DNA of 64,000 nt from Mycolicibacterium neoaurum VKM Ac-1815D (GCF_000317305.3 NC_023036.2:248001-312000), one strand, 5' to 3'. Positions 52,784 to 63,750 are shown, numbered from the stretch's first letter. Made by a program: numbers and translations. Notes: generated by a model not told the origin, from the letters alone.

Positions 52784-54034
52784 CTAACCCTGGCGAGGCC
52801 GGACGGACCCCTCATCACCGTCCGACCTGCACCACTGACCTGGGACGTTTATCGCCGGTGTGAGTCCTGCCGTTACAGGGGCGAGCAACCACGGCAGCGC
52901 GGCAACAGCGACCAATACCACCGCGGTCAAGGCCGCCGACGCGCTGAGCACGGCCAATGACCCACCGGCTGCGAACAGGGCGCCACCGGCCAGGGCGCCG
53001 GTGACGATGCCGGCCTGGAACGTCGCCACGTAGAGCCCGGACGCACCGTCGGGGTCCTCGGGTGCGCTGTTGATCGCCGCGGACTGCAGCATCGGCGGCA
53101 GCGCCGTCGACATGGCGCCCCACGCCAGCATCCCGACGACGCCGAGCACCGCCCGCGGGTCGCCACCGGCCACGACCGCCAGCCCCGCGAACGCGGCGAC
53201 CAGCCCTGCCAGCGCCGTCATCAGGACCGGTCGCGGCCACTGGTCCAGCGGGCGGGCGAACACCGCCATGGCGACCAGTCCGGCCACCCCGAACCCGGCG
53301 AGCACCGGCGCGGTGGCGGTGCCCGTGACCTCACCGATGATCACGGCGATGTAGGTGTAGGACATGAAGTGCGCGCTGACACCGACCAGCGTGAGTCCGC
53401 ACAGGGTGGCCAGCGCGCGATTACGGTGCCACCTGCGGCGGCGGCCCACCTGCCCGGCCGGGCCCATATCGCCGGCCGGCAGCACCGGTAACAGCAGCCG
53501 CGCGGCCAGGGTCACCGCTGCGGCCGCCACCATGACCGCGGCGACCGCGGCGCGCCAACCCCACGCCTGTGATGTAAGCGCCGTCATCGGGTTGCCCGCC
53601 ACCAGGGCCAGGGCGGTGCCGGCGTACACCGCCGTGGTCGCCCGTCCGCCATGCCCGGGGGGAACCAGCCGGACGGCGATCGGGGCCAGTACCGACCACA
53701 TCAGACCGTGGGTGAGCGCGCACAGCACCCGCGCCACCGAGAGCACCTCGAAGTTCGGCGCGAGCACCGAAAGCGCTTGCGAGACAGTCAGACACACCAG
53801 GGTCAACAACAGTGCCCGGCGCCGCGGCCAGCGCGCCGTCCAGCGCACCAGCGGCAGGGTGGCCACGGCGGCGATAAACGCATAGCCGGCCAGCAGGGTG
53901 CCCACCGTCGCCGGCGCGATGTCGAGGTCGGCCGCGATGGCAGGCAGCGCCCCGACGGGCAGGATCTCGGCGGTGACGTAGACGAACGCGGCGGCCGCGA
54001 GCACCGTCAGTTGCGCGTACGGTTTCACGGTCAT
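52784..54034 (-). CDS. MFS efflux transporter, Rv0191-like
   Basis: A 416-residue 12-TM major facilitator (AraJ/chloramphenicol-efflux-like). TM1 contains AAAFVYVTAEILPVGALPAI, a signature of the sugar-efflux/Cml family; the loop after TM2 is WTARWPRRRALL. Rv0191 has been linked to chloramphenicol efflux. ATG 54034 gives the expected N-terminus, though the ribosome site is weak; the long frame upstream overlaps other genes. It is probably transcribed with the L,D-transpeptidase gene. Confidence 0.85.
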   Translation of the reverse strand: MTVKPYAQLTVLAAAAFVYVTAEILPVGALPAIAADLDIAPATVGTLLAGYAFIAAVATLPLVRWTARWPRRRALLLTLVCLTVSQALSVLAPNFEVLSVARVLCALTHGLMWSVLAPIAVRLVPPGHGGRATTAVYAGTALALVAGNPMTALTSQAWGWRAAVAAVMVAAAAVTLAARLLLPVLPAGDMGPAGQVGRRRRWHRNRALATLCGLTLVGVSAHFMSYTYIAVIIGEVTGTATAPVLAGFGVAGLVAMAVFARPLDQWPRPVLMTALAGLVAAFAGLAVVAGGDPRAVLGVVGMLAWGAMSTALPPMLQSAAINSAPEDPDGASGLYVATFQAGIVTGALAGGALFAAGGSLAVLSASAALTAVVLVAVAALPWLLAPVTAGLTPAINVPGQWCRSDGDEGSVRPRQG

Positions 54035-54086
54035 GCTGGAACGCCACGGTAATGCCGTGGCCGCCCCGAACCCGAGAGGACGCGCG

Positions 54087-54401
54087 ATGATCGTCGCCTT
54101 CAGCATCAGCCCGTCGGGCACCGGCCGCTCCGACGGCTCGGTCAGCGAGGCCGTCGCCGCCGCGGTGCGGGTGGTGCGCGCGTCGGGGCTGCCCAACCGG
54201 ACCTCGAGCATGTTCACCGAGATCGAGGGCTCCTGGGACGAGGTCTTCGACGTCGTCAAACGTGCGACCGAGGCGGTGGCACCGTTCGGTACCCGGATCT
54301 CACTGGTGCTCAAGGCCGATATCCGACCAGGCCACGAGGGCGAACTCGACGGCAAACTCGCGCGCCTGGAGTCCGCGATCGAGAACGCCGAACCGGTCTG
54401 A
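54087..54401 (+). CDS. MTH1187-type thiamine-binding family protein
   Basis: A 104-residue ferredoxin-fold protein. MIVAFSISPSGTGRSDGSVS at the start and SMFTEIEGSWDEVFDVVKRA in the middle are the hallmarks of the MTH1187/YkoF-like thiamine-binding superfamily. It probably binds thiamine or a related ligand in the cytosol. ATG 54087 has GAGAGGA seven bases upstream. It is divergent from the MFS gene and ends 6 bp before the convergent ricR gene. Confidence 0.82.
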   Translation: MIVAFSISPSGTGRSDGSVSEAVAAAVRVVRASGLPNRTSSMFTEIEGSWDEVFDVVKRATEAVAPFGTRISLVLKADIRPGHEGELDGKLARLESAIENAEPV

Positions 54402-54407
54402 TTGCGG

Positions 54408-54701
54408 CTAGGAGCGGACCAACCGGGCGATGGCCGCCGACGCCTCGGCCAGCTTGACCTCGGCCTCCTCGCCACCCGCGGCAACCGCGTGGGTGACGCA
54501 GTGGCCGAGGTGCTCGTCGAGCAATCCGAGGGCGACCGACTGCAGCGCGCTGTTGACCGCGCTGATCTGGGTGAGGATGTCGATGCAGTACTTGTCGTCA
54601 TCGATCATCTTGGCGATACCGCGCACCTGCCCCTCGATGCGCCGCAACCGCTTGGCGTAATTCTCCTTCTGCGGCGAATAGCCGTGTTCTGCATCGGTCA
54701 T
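54408..54701 (-). CDS. ricR: CsoR-family copper-sensing repressor RicR
   Basis: A 97-residue all-helical repressor. Copper ligands are Cys39, His64 and Cys68, with the same spacing as Cys36-His61-Cys65 of M. tuberculosis Cso[21 protein letters not shown] provides the conserved DNA-binding arginine-rich helix. Cu(I) binding releases DNA. The syntenic M. tuberculosis gene is Rv0190 (RicR), whose sites have TACCC-N5-GGGTA form; exactly such a site lies upstream of this operon (55309-55323). It starts 3 bp after the DUF305 lipoprotein gene and is co-transcribed with it. Confidence 0.92.
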   Translation of the reverse strand: MTDAEHGYSPQKENYAKRLRRIEGQVRGIAKMIDDDKYCIDILTQISAVNSALQSVALGLLDEHLGHCVTHAVAAGGEEAEVKLAEASAAIARLVRS

Positions 54702-54704
54702 CGA

Positions 54705-55292
54705 CTACCCGCCTCCCAACAGTTGCTGCATGTGACCGGCCTCCTCTTGGCGCGTGCTGATGATGCCCTGCGCCAGCGTCTTGGCGTTGGCGTCCTGACC
54801 CTCCTGGATCTCGGTGGCGGCCATGGTCAGGACGGCCTGGTGATGGTTGAGCATGGCCTGCAACCACAACCTGTCGAATTCGGGACCGCGCAGCGCCGCA
54901 AGCCGTTGCATGGCGCCCTCGTCGAACAGGTTGGGCCCCTGCGGCACCGGACCCTGACCGCCCTGCTGGCCGTCGGTCCACTGCACCAGCAGTGCGTTCA
55001 CGGTGTCGGTCTGCTGTTTCTCGCTGACGGCAAGCACATCGGCGAGCGCCTGCATGCGTGGGTCGTCGGAGTTGGTGCGCACCAGCGCGATCATCTGGTC
55101 GATACGCGGGCGCTGGGCGAGCAGGGCATCGGCGAAGGCGCGATCGATGGCATTGACCCCCGGAGTGCCCGGGGCGGGCGATGTCGCCGAAGCGGCGGCG
55201 GCGCTCGACGCCTCGGGTGCACCGGCCTGTCTGCCACAGGCCGGCACAAGGATGGCCAGCATCGCCGCCACCAGTACCAGCACCCGTCTCAT
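54705..55292 (-). CDS. DUF305 lipoprotein, probably copper-linked
   Basis: A 195-residue exported lipoprotein with lipobox LVPAC (Cys19). A Ala/Ser/Pro linker leads to the DUF305 four-helix domain. The family motif [10 protein letters not shown] near residues 150-159 and the C-terminal [10 protein letters not shown] supply His and Met residues suited to metal binding. DUF305 proteins often sit with copper-resistance genes. It is the first gene after the RicR-type operator and is followed immediately by ricR, so it is very likely copper-inducible. A periplasmic copper-binding or buffering role is inferred. Confidence 0.87.
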   Translation of the reverse strand: MRRVLVLVAAMLAILVPACGRQAGAPEASSAAAASATSPAPGTPGVNAIDRAFADALLAQRPRIDQMIALVRTNSDDPRMQALADVLAVSEKQQTDTVNALLVQWTDGQQGGQGPVPQGPNLFDEGAMQRLAALRGPEFDRLWLQAMLNHHQAVLTMAATEIQEGQDANAKTLAQGIISTRQEEAGHMQQLLGGG

Positions 55293-55308
55293 GTAGCCAG
55301 GCTACCGG

Positions 55309-55323
55309 TACCCCAGAGGGGTA
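55309..55323. promoter_or_regulatory. RicR/CsoR operator palindrome
   Basis: TACCCCAGAGGGGTA is a near-perfect palindrome of the RicR form TACCC-N5-GGGTA, embedded in GGTACCCCAGAGGGGTATC. It ends 17 bp upstream of the DUF305-ricR operon start and 47 bp upstream of the divergent ilvD ATG. RicR should bind here without copper and repress its own operon. An effect on ilvD is possible by position. Confidence 0.85.
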
Positions 55324-55370
55324 TCAGCGGGGGTTTGGGATGGCCCTGGGCCGAATGCATACTTACCTGC

Positions 55371-57086
55371 ATGCCCTCAGCACCGCAGGCCCGTCCCGGG
55401 GTCGATATCAAACCCCGCAGCCGCGACGTCACCGACGGATTGGAGAAGACCGCCGCCCGCGGGATGCTGCGCGCCGTCGGTATGGGCGACGACGACTGGG
55501 TCAAGCCGCAGATCGGCGTCGGCTCATCCTGGAACGAGATCACCCCGTGCAACATGTCGCTACAGCGGCTCGCGCAGGCGGTCAAGGCTGGCGTGCATGC
55601 CGGCGGCGGCTACCCACTGGAGTTCGGCACCATCTCGGTCTCCGACGGCATCTCCATGGGCCATGAGGGCATGCACTTCAGCCTGGTGTCCCGCGAGGTG
55701 ATCGCCGACAGCGTCGAGACCGTCATGCAGGCCGAACGCCTCGACGGATCGGTGCTACTCGCCGGCTGCGACAAGTCGATCCCCGGCATGCTGATGGCGG
55801 CGGCCCGCCTCGATCTGGCATCGGTGTTCCTCTACAACGGCTCGATCATGCCCGGAACGGCGAAGCTGACCGACGGCACCGAGAAAGAGGTCACCATCAT
55901 CGACGCCTTCGAGGCCGTCGGTGCGTGTGCCCGTGGCCTGATGTCCCGCGAGGACGTCGACATCATCGAGCGCGCGATCTGTCCCGGCGAGGGCGCCTGC
56001 GGTGGCATGTACACCGCCAACACGATGGCTTCGGCGGCCGAGGCACTGGGATTGTCCTTGCCCGGCAGCGCATCCCCGGTGGCCATCGACTCACGCCGCG
56101 ACGAGTACGCGGCCCGGTCCGGCGAGGCCGTCGTCGAGCTGCTGCGCCGCGGTATCACTGCCCGCGACATCCTGACCAAGGAGGCGTTCGAGAACGCGAT
56201 CGCGGTGGTCATGGCCTTCGGCGGTTCCACCAACGCGGTGCTGCACCTGCTGGCCATCGCCCGCGAGGCCGAGGTCGAACTGACGCTGGCGGACTTCACC
56301 CGTGTCGGCAACCGGGTGCCCCACCTGGCCGATGTGAAGCCGTTCGGCAGGCACGTGATGAAGCATGTTGATGAGATCGGCGGTGTGCCGGTGGTCATGA
56401 AGGCGTTGCTGGATGCCGGTCTGCTGCACGGTGATTGCCTGACCGTGACGGGCCAGACGATGGCCGAGAACCTGGCCCATATCGAGCCGCCGGACCCCGA
56501 CGGCAAGGTGCTGCGCGCCATGAACAACCCGATTCACCCCACCGGTGGGATCACCATCCTGCACGGCTCGCTGGCACCCGAGGGCGCGGTCGTCAAGTCT
56601 GCCGGCTTCGACTCGGACGTATTCGAGGGCACGGCACGGGTTTTCGAGCGCGAGCGGGCGGCACTGGACGCCCTCGAAGACGGCACCATCACCCACGGCG
56701 ACGTGGTCGTCATCCGCTACGAAGGCCCCAAGGGTGGGCCGGGTATGCGTGAGATGCTGGCCATCACCGGCGCGATCAAGGGTGCGGGCCTCGGCAAGGA
56801 CGTCCTGTTGATGACCGACGGCCGGTTCTCCGGTGGCACCACCGGGCTGTGCGTCGGGCATATCGCACCCGAAGCCGTCGACGGCGGCCCGATCGCCTTC
56901 GTGCGCGACGGTGACCGGATCCGCCTCGATGTCGCCAACGGCACCCTCGACCTGCTGGTCGACGAGGCCGAATTGGATTCCCGCAAGGCAGGTTTCGAGC
57001 CGCTGCCGCCGCGGTACACCACCGGCGTGCTGGCCAAGTACACCAAGCTGGTGCAGTCAGCGGCCGTGGGCGCGGTCTGCAACTGA
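55371..57086 (+). CDS. ilvD: Dihydroxy-acid dehydratase
   Basis: A 571-residue Fe-S dehydratase converting dihydroxy-acids to 2-oxo-acids in valine and isoleucine synthesis. Cluster ligands are Cys in [18 protein letters not shown] and [15 protein letters not shown]. The Mg-binding motif and [13 protein letters not shown] are conserved. The orthologue in synteny is Rv0189c. ATG 55371 gives the expected length; the long frame upstream to 54402 overlaps ricR on the other strand. Fe-S dehydratases are known copper targets, so the neighbouring copper-sensor operon is notable. Confidence 0.96.
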   Translation: MPSAPQARPGVDIKPRSRDVTDGLEKTAARGMLRAVGMGDDDWVKPQIGVGSSWNEITPCNMSLQRLAQAVKAGVHAGGGYPLEFGTISVSDGISMGHEGMHFSLVSREVIADSVETVMQAERLDGSVLLAGCDKSIPGMLMAAARLDLASVFLYNGSIMPGTAKLTDGTEKEVTIIDAFEAVGACARGLMSREDVDIIERAICPGEGACGGMYTANTMASAAEALGLSLPGSASPVAIDSRRDEYAARSGEAVVELLRRGITARDILTKEAFENAIAVVMAFGGSTNAVLHLLAIAREAEVELTLADFTRVGNRVPHLADVKPFGRHVMKHVDEIGGVPVVMKALLDAGLLHGDCLTVTGQTMAENLAHIEPPDPDGKVLRAMNNPIHPTGGITILHGSLAPEGAVVKSAGFDSDVFEGTARVFERERAALDALEDGTITHGDVVVIRYEGPKGGPGMREMLAITGAIKGAGLGKDVLLMTDGRFSGGTTGLCVGHIAPEAVDGGPIAFVRDGDRIRLDVANGTLDLLVDEAELDSRKAGFEPLPPRYTTGVLAKYTKLVQSAAVGAVCN

Positions 57087-57099
57087 CGGCTGGCCGGGA

Positions 57100-58344
57100 T
57101 CACCCGGCCGCGGCGCCGCCGCGGCGTAGGTGGGCTTCCACGATGTCCGCGCCGAGTGGCACTCCCCCGGTATCGGCGAAACCGCGGGCGACGGCGGCCG
57201 CACCGCCGGTCATCGACATCGCGTCGAGGATGGCGGTGCGCAACCGGTCCGGGGTCAGCCGGCGGGCGGGCAACCGGGTTCCGCAGCCGGCGACCTCCAC
57301 CCGGCGGGCCACCTCGAACTGATCTCGCCCGAACGGCACGACGCATACCGGTATGCCGCGGCTGAGCGCCTTCTGCGTGATGCCCATGCCGCCGTGGGTC
57401 ACCACACAGACGGTGCGGGTGAGCAGCAGTGAATGCGGGACGAACCTGGCCAGCGTGACACCGGGCCGGTCCTGGGTGGTCACCGGACCGGCCGGCGACG
57501 TCGCCACCAGATGCAGGCTCAGTCCGTCGAGTGCCTCGATCGCCGCACCCACCAGCCGGGTGTCGGCCTGCGGGACCGAGGATGTGGTCACCAGGACGAT
57601 GGGCCGGTCGATATCGGCGAGCCACGCGGGCTCCTGATCACCCACCGGATCGAACGCCGCGGGGCCGATCAGGTGGACTTTCGGCCCCCACTCGGTCTGC
57701 CGGTACTCGAAGGGCTTGCCGGTGGCCACCAGGACCGCCGGTGCACGACGCAGCAGCTCATCGGCGGTCTGCACGGCGGGCAGCCCGAGGTCGGCGCGGA
57801 CCGGGGCGAGTCCGGTGGCGAAGGGCCGGTCGAAGACCCGGCGGGTGACCGTCGCGATGCCGTGGTCGCGGATGCGGCCCCACGGACCACGCCACGGCCG
57901 GGCGCCCGCACCGAACGGCGGCAGGCCGGGTGCCCGCAGGTAGGGAGTGAAGGGCGACAGGACGAGCCAGGGAACATCACCGGTCTCCAGATAGGAGATC
58001 GCGCCCCACGAGTTGGAATCCACGATGACCAGATCGGGGCGCACCGTCTCGACCGCGCGCCGGATATCGGCGACTTCCAGGGTGGCGCGCCGGGTGAGCA
58101 CCCGCACGGTGTCGGTGGCGGCCCGCAGCACTGAGATACCGGCCTCGTCGTGGTCGTGTTCGACCGCCTCGATCACCAGATCCACGGGTTCGACGGCGAA
58201 CCCGAGCCTGCGGCACAACCGGATGCCGTCGGCGAGAGTGCGCACGTGGATGCGGTGGCCCCGGCCGGCGAGTTCGGTGAGCAGCGCGCAGAACGGATAC
58301 AGGTGCCCCAGCGCCGGCGCGGTGTACGCCAGGATCACCGCCAT
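57100..58344 (-). CDS. UGT/MGT-type glycosyltransferase (GT1)
   Basis: A 414-residue GT-B glycosyltransferase. The N-terminal acceptor domain begins LAYTAPALGHLYPFCALLTE, typical of macrolide/sterol glucosyltransferases. The C-terminal donor domain has the nucleotide-sugar block FVPHSLLLTR, then VVTHGGMGITQKALSRGIPV and VVPFGRDQFEVARRVE. It transfers sugar from a UDP/TDP donor to a small hydrophobic acceptor, which cannot be named. Convergent with ilvD by 13 bp. It lies downstream of the SRPBCC and O-methyltransferase genes on the same strand. Confidence 0.87.
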   Translation of the reverse strand: MAVILAYTAPALGHLYPFCALLTELAGRGHRIHVRTLADGIRLCRRLGFAVEPVDLVIEAVEHDHDEAGISVLRAATDTVRVLTRRATLEVADIRRAVETVRPDLVIVDSNSWGAISYLETGDVPWLVLSPFTPYLRAPGLPPFGAGARPWRGPWGRIRDHGIATVTRRVFDRPFATGLAPVRADLGLPAVQTADELLRRAPAVLVATGKPFEYRQTEWGPKVHLIGPAAFDPVGDQEPAWLADIDRPIVLVTTSSVPQADTRLVGAAIEALDGLSLHLVATSPAGPVTTQDRPGVTLARFVPHSLLLTRTVCVVTHGGMGITQKALSRGIPVCVVPFGRDQFEVARRVEVAGCGTRLPARRLTPDRLRTAILDAMSMTGGAAAVARGFADTGGVPLGADIVEAHLRRGGAAAG

Positions 58345-58412
58345 GCCAGGACTCCCTCCACTGTGTCGGCCACGTCAATTGTCATTCGCGGCACCACCCA
58401 CGGCGGATCGGG

Positions 58413-58838
58413 TCAGGTCGTGAACGGCTTCCTGGCGGCCATGGTCTCGATGCGGCGTACCGCCACCTCCAGCACCGGCAGGTAGGCCGGTGCCCACCAC
58501 GGCGCCGTCATCCACACCGTGCAGCCGCCGGGTCGCGGTTCCACACCGTGCTGGGTGGCCGGTACGCCGGCGACATCCCACCCCCAGCTGTGGCCGGGAT
58601 CGAATTCGCTGATCACGAACGGCAGCGGAACCCCGACCGGTGTCCAGACCCGTCCCGTCGCGCCCAACAGGAAGGCAGTGCCGTCGAGTTCGGCGCGCAC
58701 GACCGTGGGACCCCACTGCGGCCACGCGTCCAGATCGGTGAGCAGCTCCCACACCGCGTCGGCGGGGGCATCGACCGTTCGTTTCGCCGTCCACACGGCT
58801 CTGCTGGTACCCGCCGGCGCCGTGTCCGAATCGCGCAC
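58413..58838 (-). CDS. SRPBCC (START-like) lipid/ligand-binding protein
   Basis: A 141-residue helix-grip protein. AKRTVDAPADAVWELLTDLD and AWPQWGPTVVRAEL form the typical polyketide-cyclase/START opening. The body has LGATGRVWTPVGVPLPFVIS and the C-terminal helix APAYLPVLEVAVRRIETMA. Such proteins bind hydrophobic ligands or act as cyclases. It starts 18 bp after the O-methyltransferase stop and is probably in the same operon. Role unknown. Confidence 0.82.
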   Translation of the reverse strand: MRDSDTAPAGTSRAVWTAKRTVDAPADAVWELLTDLDAWPQWGPTVVRAELDGTAFLLGATGRVWTPVGVPLPFVISEFDPGHSWGWDVAGVPATQHGVEPRPGGCTVWMTAPWWAPAYLPVLEVAVRRIETMAARKPFTT

Positions 58839-58856
58839 CCTTCGGCCGGGCGGGAC

Positions 58857-59504
58857 TCAGGTGACCAGCGCGACGGCGAATCCGTCCCAGCCCTTGGCCC
58901 CGACGGTCTGGATGGCGGCGGCGTCCAAACGGGGATGGCTGCCCATCAGCGCGATGGTCTCGCGCACCGCGATCGCCTGCCGATCCTGCGGGGCGGGATC
59001 CAGTACCCGGCCGCCGCGGGCGATGTTGTCGCAGATGATCAGCGCACCAGGTTCGGATAGGGCGATCGCCGCCTCGAGATAGGCCGCATTGTTCTCCTTG
59101 TCGGCATCGATGAAGAACAGGTCGAACGGCCCCGTCAGCGTGGGCAGGGTGTCCAGCGCGGCGCCGACGATCACCTCGACGCGGTCGGCCACGCCGGCGC
59201 GCTCCAGGTTCTGCCTGGCGATCTCGGCGTGCCGGGGCTCGTATTCGAGGGTGACCACGCTGCCCTGCGGGCCGACCCCGCGCGCCAGCCAGATGGTGGA
59301 GTACCCGGCCAGGGTGCCGATCTCCAGGGCGCGGCGGGCTCCGGTGAGCCGGGCGTACAGCGACAGCAGCTTGCCGTGCTGCGCGGAGACCTCGATGGCG
59401 GGCATCCTGGCCGGGCCCGTCGAGAGCCGCGCGGCGCGCAACGCATCGTCCTCGGTGTTCAGCAACTCGTCGTACAGCGCGTCCACCGCGGCGTAATCGC
59501 TCAT
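58857..59504 (-). CDS. SAM-dependent O-methyltransferase, Rv0187-like
   Basis: A 215-residue catechol-type O-methyltransferase. The SAM-binding motif ALEIGTLAGYSTIWLARG and motif VVTLEYEPRHAEIARQNLER are clear. FFIDADKENNAAYLEAAI supplies the metal-binding Asp and active-site Lys, and IICDNIARGGRVLDP follows. It methylates a catechol-like or hydroxylated substrate using Mg2+. Rv0187 of M. tuberculosis is the syntenic match. ATG 59504 overlaps the upstream metallohydrolase stop (ATGA), so it is translated with it. Confidence 0.9.
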   Translation of the reverse strand: MSDYAAVDALYDELLNTEDDALRAARLSTGPARMPAIEVSAQHGKLLSLYARLTGARRALEIGTLAGYSTIWLARGVGPQGSVVTLEYEPRHAEIARQNLERAGVADRVEVIVGAALDTLPTLTGPFDLFFIDADKENNAAYLEAAIALSEPGALIICDNIARGGRVLDPAPQDRQAIAVRETIALMGSHPRLDAAAIQTVGAKGWDGFAVALVT

Positions 59505-59986
59505 CCGGACACCCCTTCCTTTGCGTAGATCACCCGCAGCACGTGCTGGGCTTCCGGTCCCATCACGCACCCTGCCAATTCGGTCATCGTGCCGACGAAC
59601 CCGGGACCGTGCGGCTCGCCGTCGTCGGTCAGATGGCCGGCCAGATGGTGTGCCAGCTCGTGCAGGACGACCAGCTCGCGCAGCGCCCATCGGCTCTGGC
59701 CGTCCGGCACGGCGATCACGCCGGGTTCGTAATGTGCCGCGGTGACCCCGCGCCGCGACCGCACCGCACACGTCCCCGCCGCGGGCCACCGCTGCCGCAC
59801 CGCGGGCAGCGCCAGGACATCCTCGACATAGCGCCGCACCGCGTCCACCGAGCCGAACCGCGCCTCCGGCGGCAGGGTCAGCGCGGTGCCGAAGAAGTCC
59901 AGCGATCCGCGGCCGTCGGCACGGTCGAACAGTGTGCGCACGAATTCCTCTGCGGCGTAGACCTTTGCCCGTTGCGCATCGCGCAT
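59501..59986 (-). CDS. TIGR04338-type putative metallohydrolase, Rv0185-like
   Basis: A 161-residue protein with the zinc-protease motif VVLHELAHHLAGH near residues 108-120 and a later HGPGFVGTMTEL that may give the third ligand, as in SprT-like enzymes. The N-terminal half is helical. It is annotated in mycobacteria as a metallohydrolase of unknown substrate. ATG 59986 overlaps the preceding gene by one base (TGATG), and the stop overlaps the methyltransferase start. The tight coupling of all three suggests a joint function. Confidence 0.83.
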   Translation of the reverse strand: MRDAQRAKVYAAEEFVRTLFDRADGRGSLDFFGTALTLPPEARFGSVDAVRRYVEDVLALPAVRQRWPAAGTCAVRSRRGVTAAHYEPGVIAVPDGQSRWALRELVVLHELAHHLAGHLTDDGEPHGPGFVGTMTELAGCVMGPEAQHVLRVIYAKEGVSG

Positions 59987-60735
59987 CAGCGCTCCAGACG
60001 GGCCCGCGCCCCGGACAACTCCTGCGGCGGACCGAGCCGCGCCCTTCGCCCGGCCCGGTCCCCGGCCCGGCGGGCCTCCGACGAGTACCCGGCCGTGGCA
60101 CTGCTGGCCCGCCATGTCCCACGCGCCGCCGAGGCCTTCCGATAGAACGAGGTCAGCTCCAGGTCCTTGTTGCGCAACGCCACCGCGGTGCCCGGCGCAT
60201 CATCGGCGCCCTCGGTCGCCGACCGCCGCGCGTCCTCGCGGGCCTCGGACAGCCGCTGGCCCACCCGCGCGCCGAAGGCCAACTGGAAGTTGATCCGGGC
60301 GGTGATCGTCGGCGTCGGCCGGTGCGCGCCGGTGGCCAGGTACTCCTTGGACGCCCGCACCATCTGCATGACCAGGCTCGAATACAGCGCATGGCTGGCA
60401 TCGATGTCCTCGGCGAAACCGTATGCGTAGACGAACGTCGAGTTCGATGCCACATCGCATTTCACATCATTGGCCAGCGCGATCACGACGAACAGCTGGA
60501 CGTAGGTGCGCAGTCCGCGGGTGCCCGGATCACCGATGGTGATGGTGCGTTGCACCGGGGCTTGCGCGGCGGTACGGGTCGCCGAGTGCGCGCGGGCCAC
60601 CGCAAGGTCGATCGAGGTGGCGGTGGCCAGCCGCTGCGCGGCAGCCAGGAACGCGTCCGCCTCGTGCTGGTTGTCGGTGCCCTCGGCCTGCCGCAGCAGG
60701 GCCGCGATGCGGGCGAGCATCTTGTCGCTACTCAT
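59986..60735 (-). CDS. DUF2786 protein, Rv0184-like
   Basis: A 249-residue protein with the DUF2786 segment at its start (MLARIAALLRQAEGTDNQHE, then ADAFLAAAQRLATATSIDLA). The rest is helical with a conserved middle (YVQLFVVIALANDVKCDVAS). The tail is very Arg/Ala-rich. The function of the domain is unknown; DUF2786 proteins accompany mycobacterial and phage genes. It is the first gene of a three-gene overlapping operon with the metallohydrolase and O-methyltransferase genes. Confidence 0.82.
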   Translation of the reverse strand: MSSDKMLARIAALLRQAEGTDNQHEADAFLAAAQRLATATSIDLAVARAHSATRTAAQAPVQRTITIGDPGTRGLRTYVQLFVVIALANDVKCDVASNSTFVYAYGFAEDIDASHALYSSLVMQMVRASKEYLATGAHRPTPTITARINFQLAFGARVGQRLSEAREDARRSATEGADDAPGTAVALRNKDLELTSFYRKASAARGTWRASSATAGYSSEARRAGDRAGRRARLGPPQELSGARARLER

Positions 60736-60802
60736 GTGGCCAGGCTAGGTAGTCGCGCCGACAACGCGGCCCCCTCGACCGTAGTTATCCACAGGCCGCC
60801 GG

Positions 60803-62700
<1,898 letters not shown>

Positions 62701-62757
62701 CTATCGGCACACCGCCGCAGGCCCCGCCTGTCGGTCCCGGTCGGTAAGCTCTCGTGG

Positions 62758-63750
62758 GTGACCGTCCTCACAGCGGTAGGCGACAGATTCGATTCCAAGG
62801 ACGCGTTCCTCGCCGACGCGCAGCGGTATCGACGGGAACTGTTGGCGCATTGCTACCGGATGACGGGTTCGGTGCACGATGCCGAGGATCTGGTCCAGGA
62901 GACCTACTTGCGGGCCTGGAAGTCCTACGACCGGTTCGAGGGCAAGTCCTCGGTGCGCACCTGGCTGTACAAGATCGCCACCAACACCTGCCTGACGGCG
63001 CTGGAGGGCAAGCAGCGCCGGCCGTTGCCCTCGGGGCTGGGCACCCAGAGCGCCGATCCGCACGCCGATATCCACGAGCGGCACGAGGTGCCCTGGCTGG
63101 AGCCGCTGCCCGATGCCGAGGATCCGGCGGATCCGCAGACGGTGGTCGGCACCCGTGAATCGGTGCGGCTGGCCTTCGTGGCGGCGCTGCAGCACCTGTC
63201 GGCCAGGCAGCGGGCGGTCTTGGTGCTCCGCGATGTGCTGCAGTGGCGGGCCGCCGAGGTGGCCGACGCCGTGGGCGCGACGACCGCCGCCGTCAACAGC
63301 CTGCTGCAGCGCGCCCGCGCTCAGCTCGAGGCCGTCGGTCCGAGCGCAGACGAGGTGCTGCGGGCGCCGGAGTCCCCGGAAGCCCGGGAGCTGCTGGCCC
63401 GCTACATCGCCGCGTTCGAGGACTATGACATCGATTCGCTGGAGAAGCTGTTCACCGACGACGCGATCTGGGAGATGCCGCCGTTCGACAGTTGGTACGT
63501 CGGCCCGGCGGCCATCGGCGCGCTGTCCCGCGACAAGTGCCCGGCCGAGCGCGCCGGCGATATGCGCTTCGTGGCCACCACCGCCAACGGCCAGACCGCC
63601 GCGGGGATGTATCTGCGCAACCCGGAAACCGATGTCCACGAGCCGTTTCAGCTGCACGTCATCGATATGACCGCGGCCGGTATCACCCACGTGGTGGCCT
63701 TCCTGGACACCACGCTCTTCCCGACGTTCGGCCTACCCGCCCGTCTCTGA
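62758..63750 (+). CDS. sigG: RNA polymerase sigma factor SigG
   Basis: A 330-residue ECF sigma factor with a C-terminal extension. Region 2 holds LLAHCYRMTGSVHDAEDLVQ and FEGKSSVRTWLYKIATNTCL, and region 4 holds LSARQRAVLVLRDVLQWRAA with VADAVGATTAAVNSLLQRAR. Residues ~215-330 form a SnoaL/NTF2-like domain (LARYIAAFEDYDIDSLEKLF, then DDAIWEMPPFDSW) that in such factors regulates activity in place of a separate anti-sigma. The syntenic gene is Rv0182c. GTG 62758 is the likely start; no strong ribosome site is seen. Confidence 0.92.
   Translation: MTVLTAVGDRFDSKDAFLADAQRYRRELLAHCYRMTGSVHDAEDLVQETYLRAWKSYDRFEGKSSVRTWLYKIATNTCLTALEGKQRRPLPSGLGTQSADPHADIHERHEVPWLEPLPDAEDPADPQTVVGTRESVRLAFVAALQHLSARQRAVLVLRDVLQWRAAEVADAVGATTAAVNSLLQRARAQLEAVGPSADEVLRAPESPEARELLARYIAAFEDYDIDSLEKLFTDDAIWEMPPFDSWYVGPAAIGALSRDKCPAERAGDMRFVATTANGQTAAGMYLRNPETDVHEPFQLHVIDMTAAGITHVVAFLDTTLFPTFGLPARL

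Noticed and set aside
54402..55370. Upstream extension of ilvD
   Set aside because: It runs antisense through ricR and the DUF305 gene and is not dehydratase-like.
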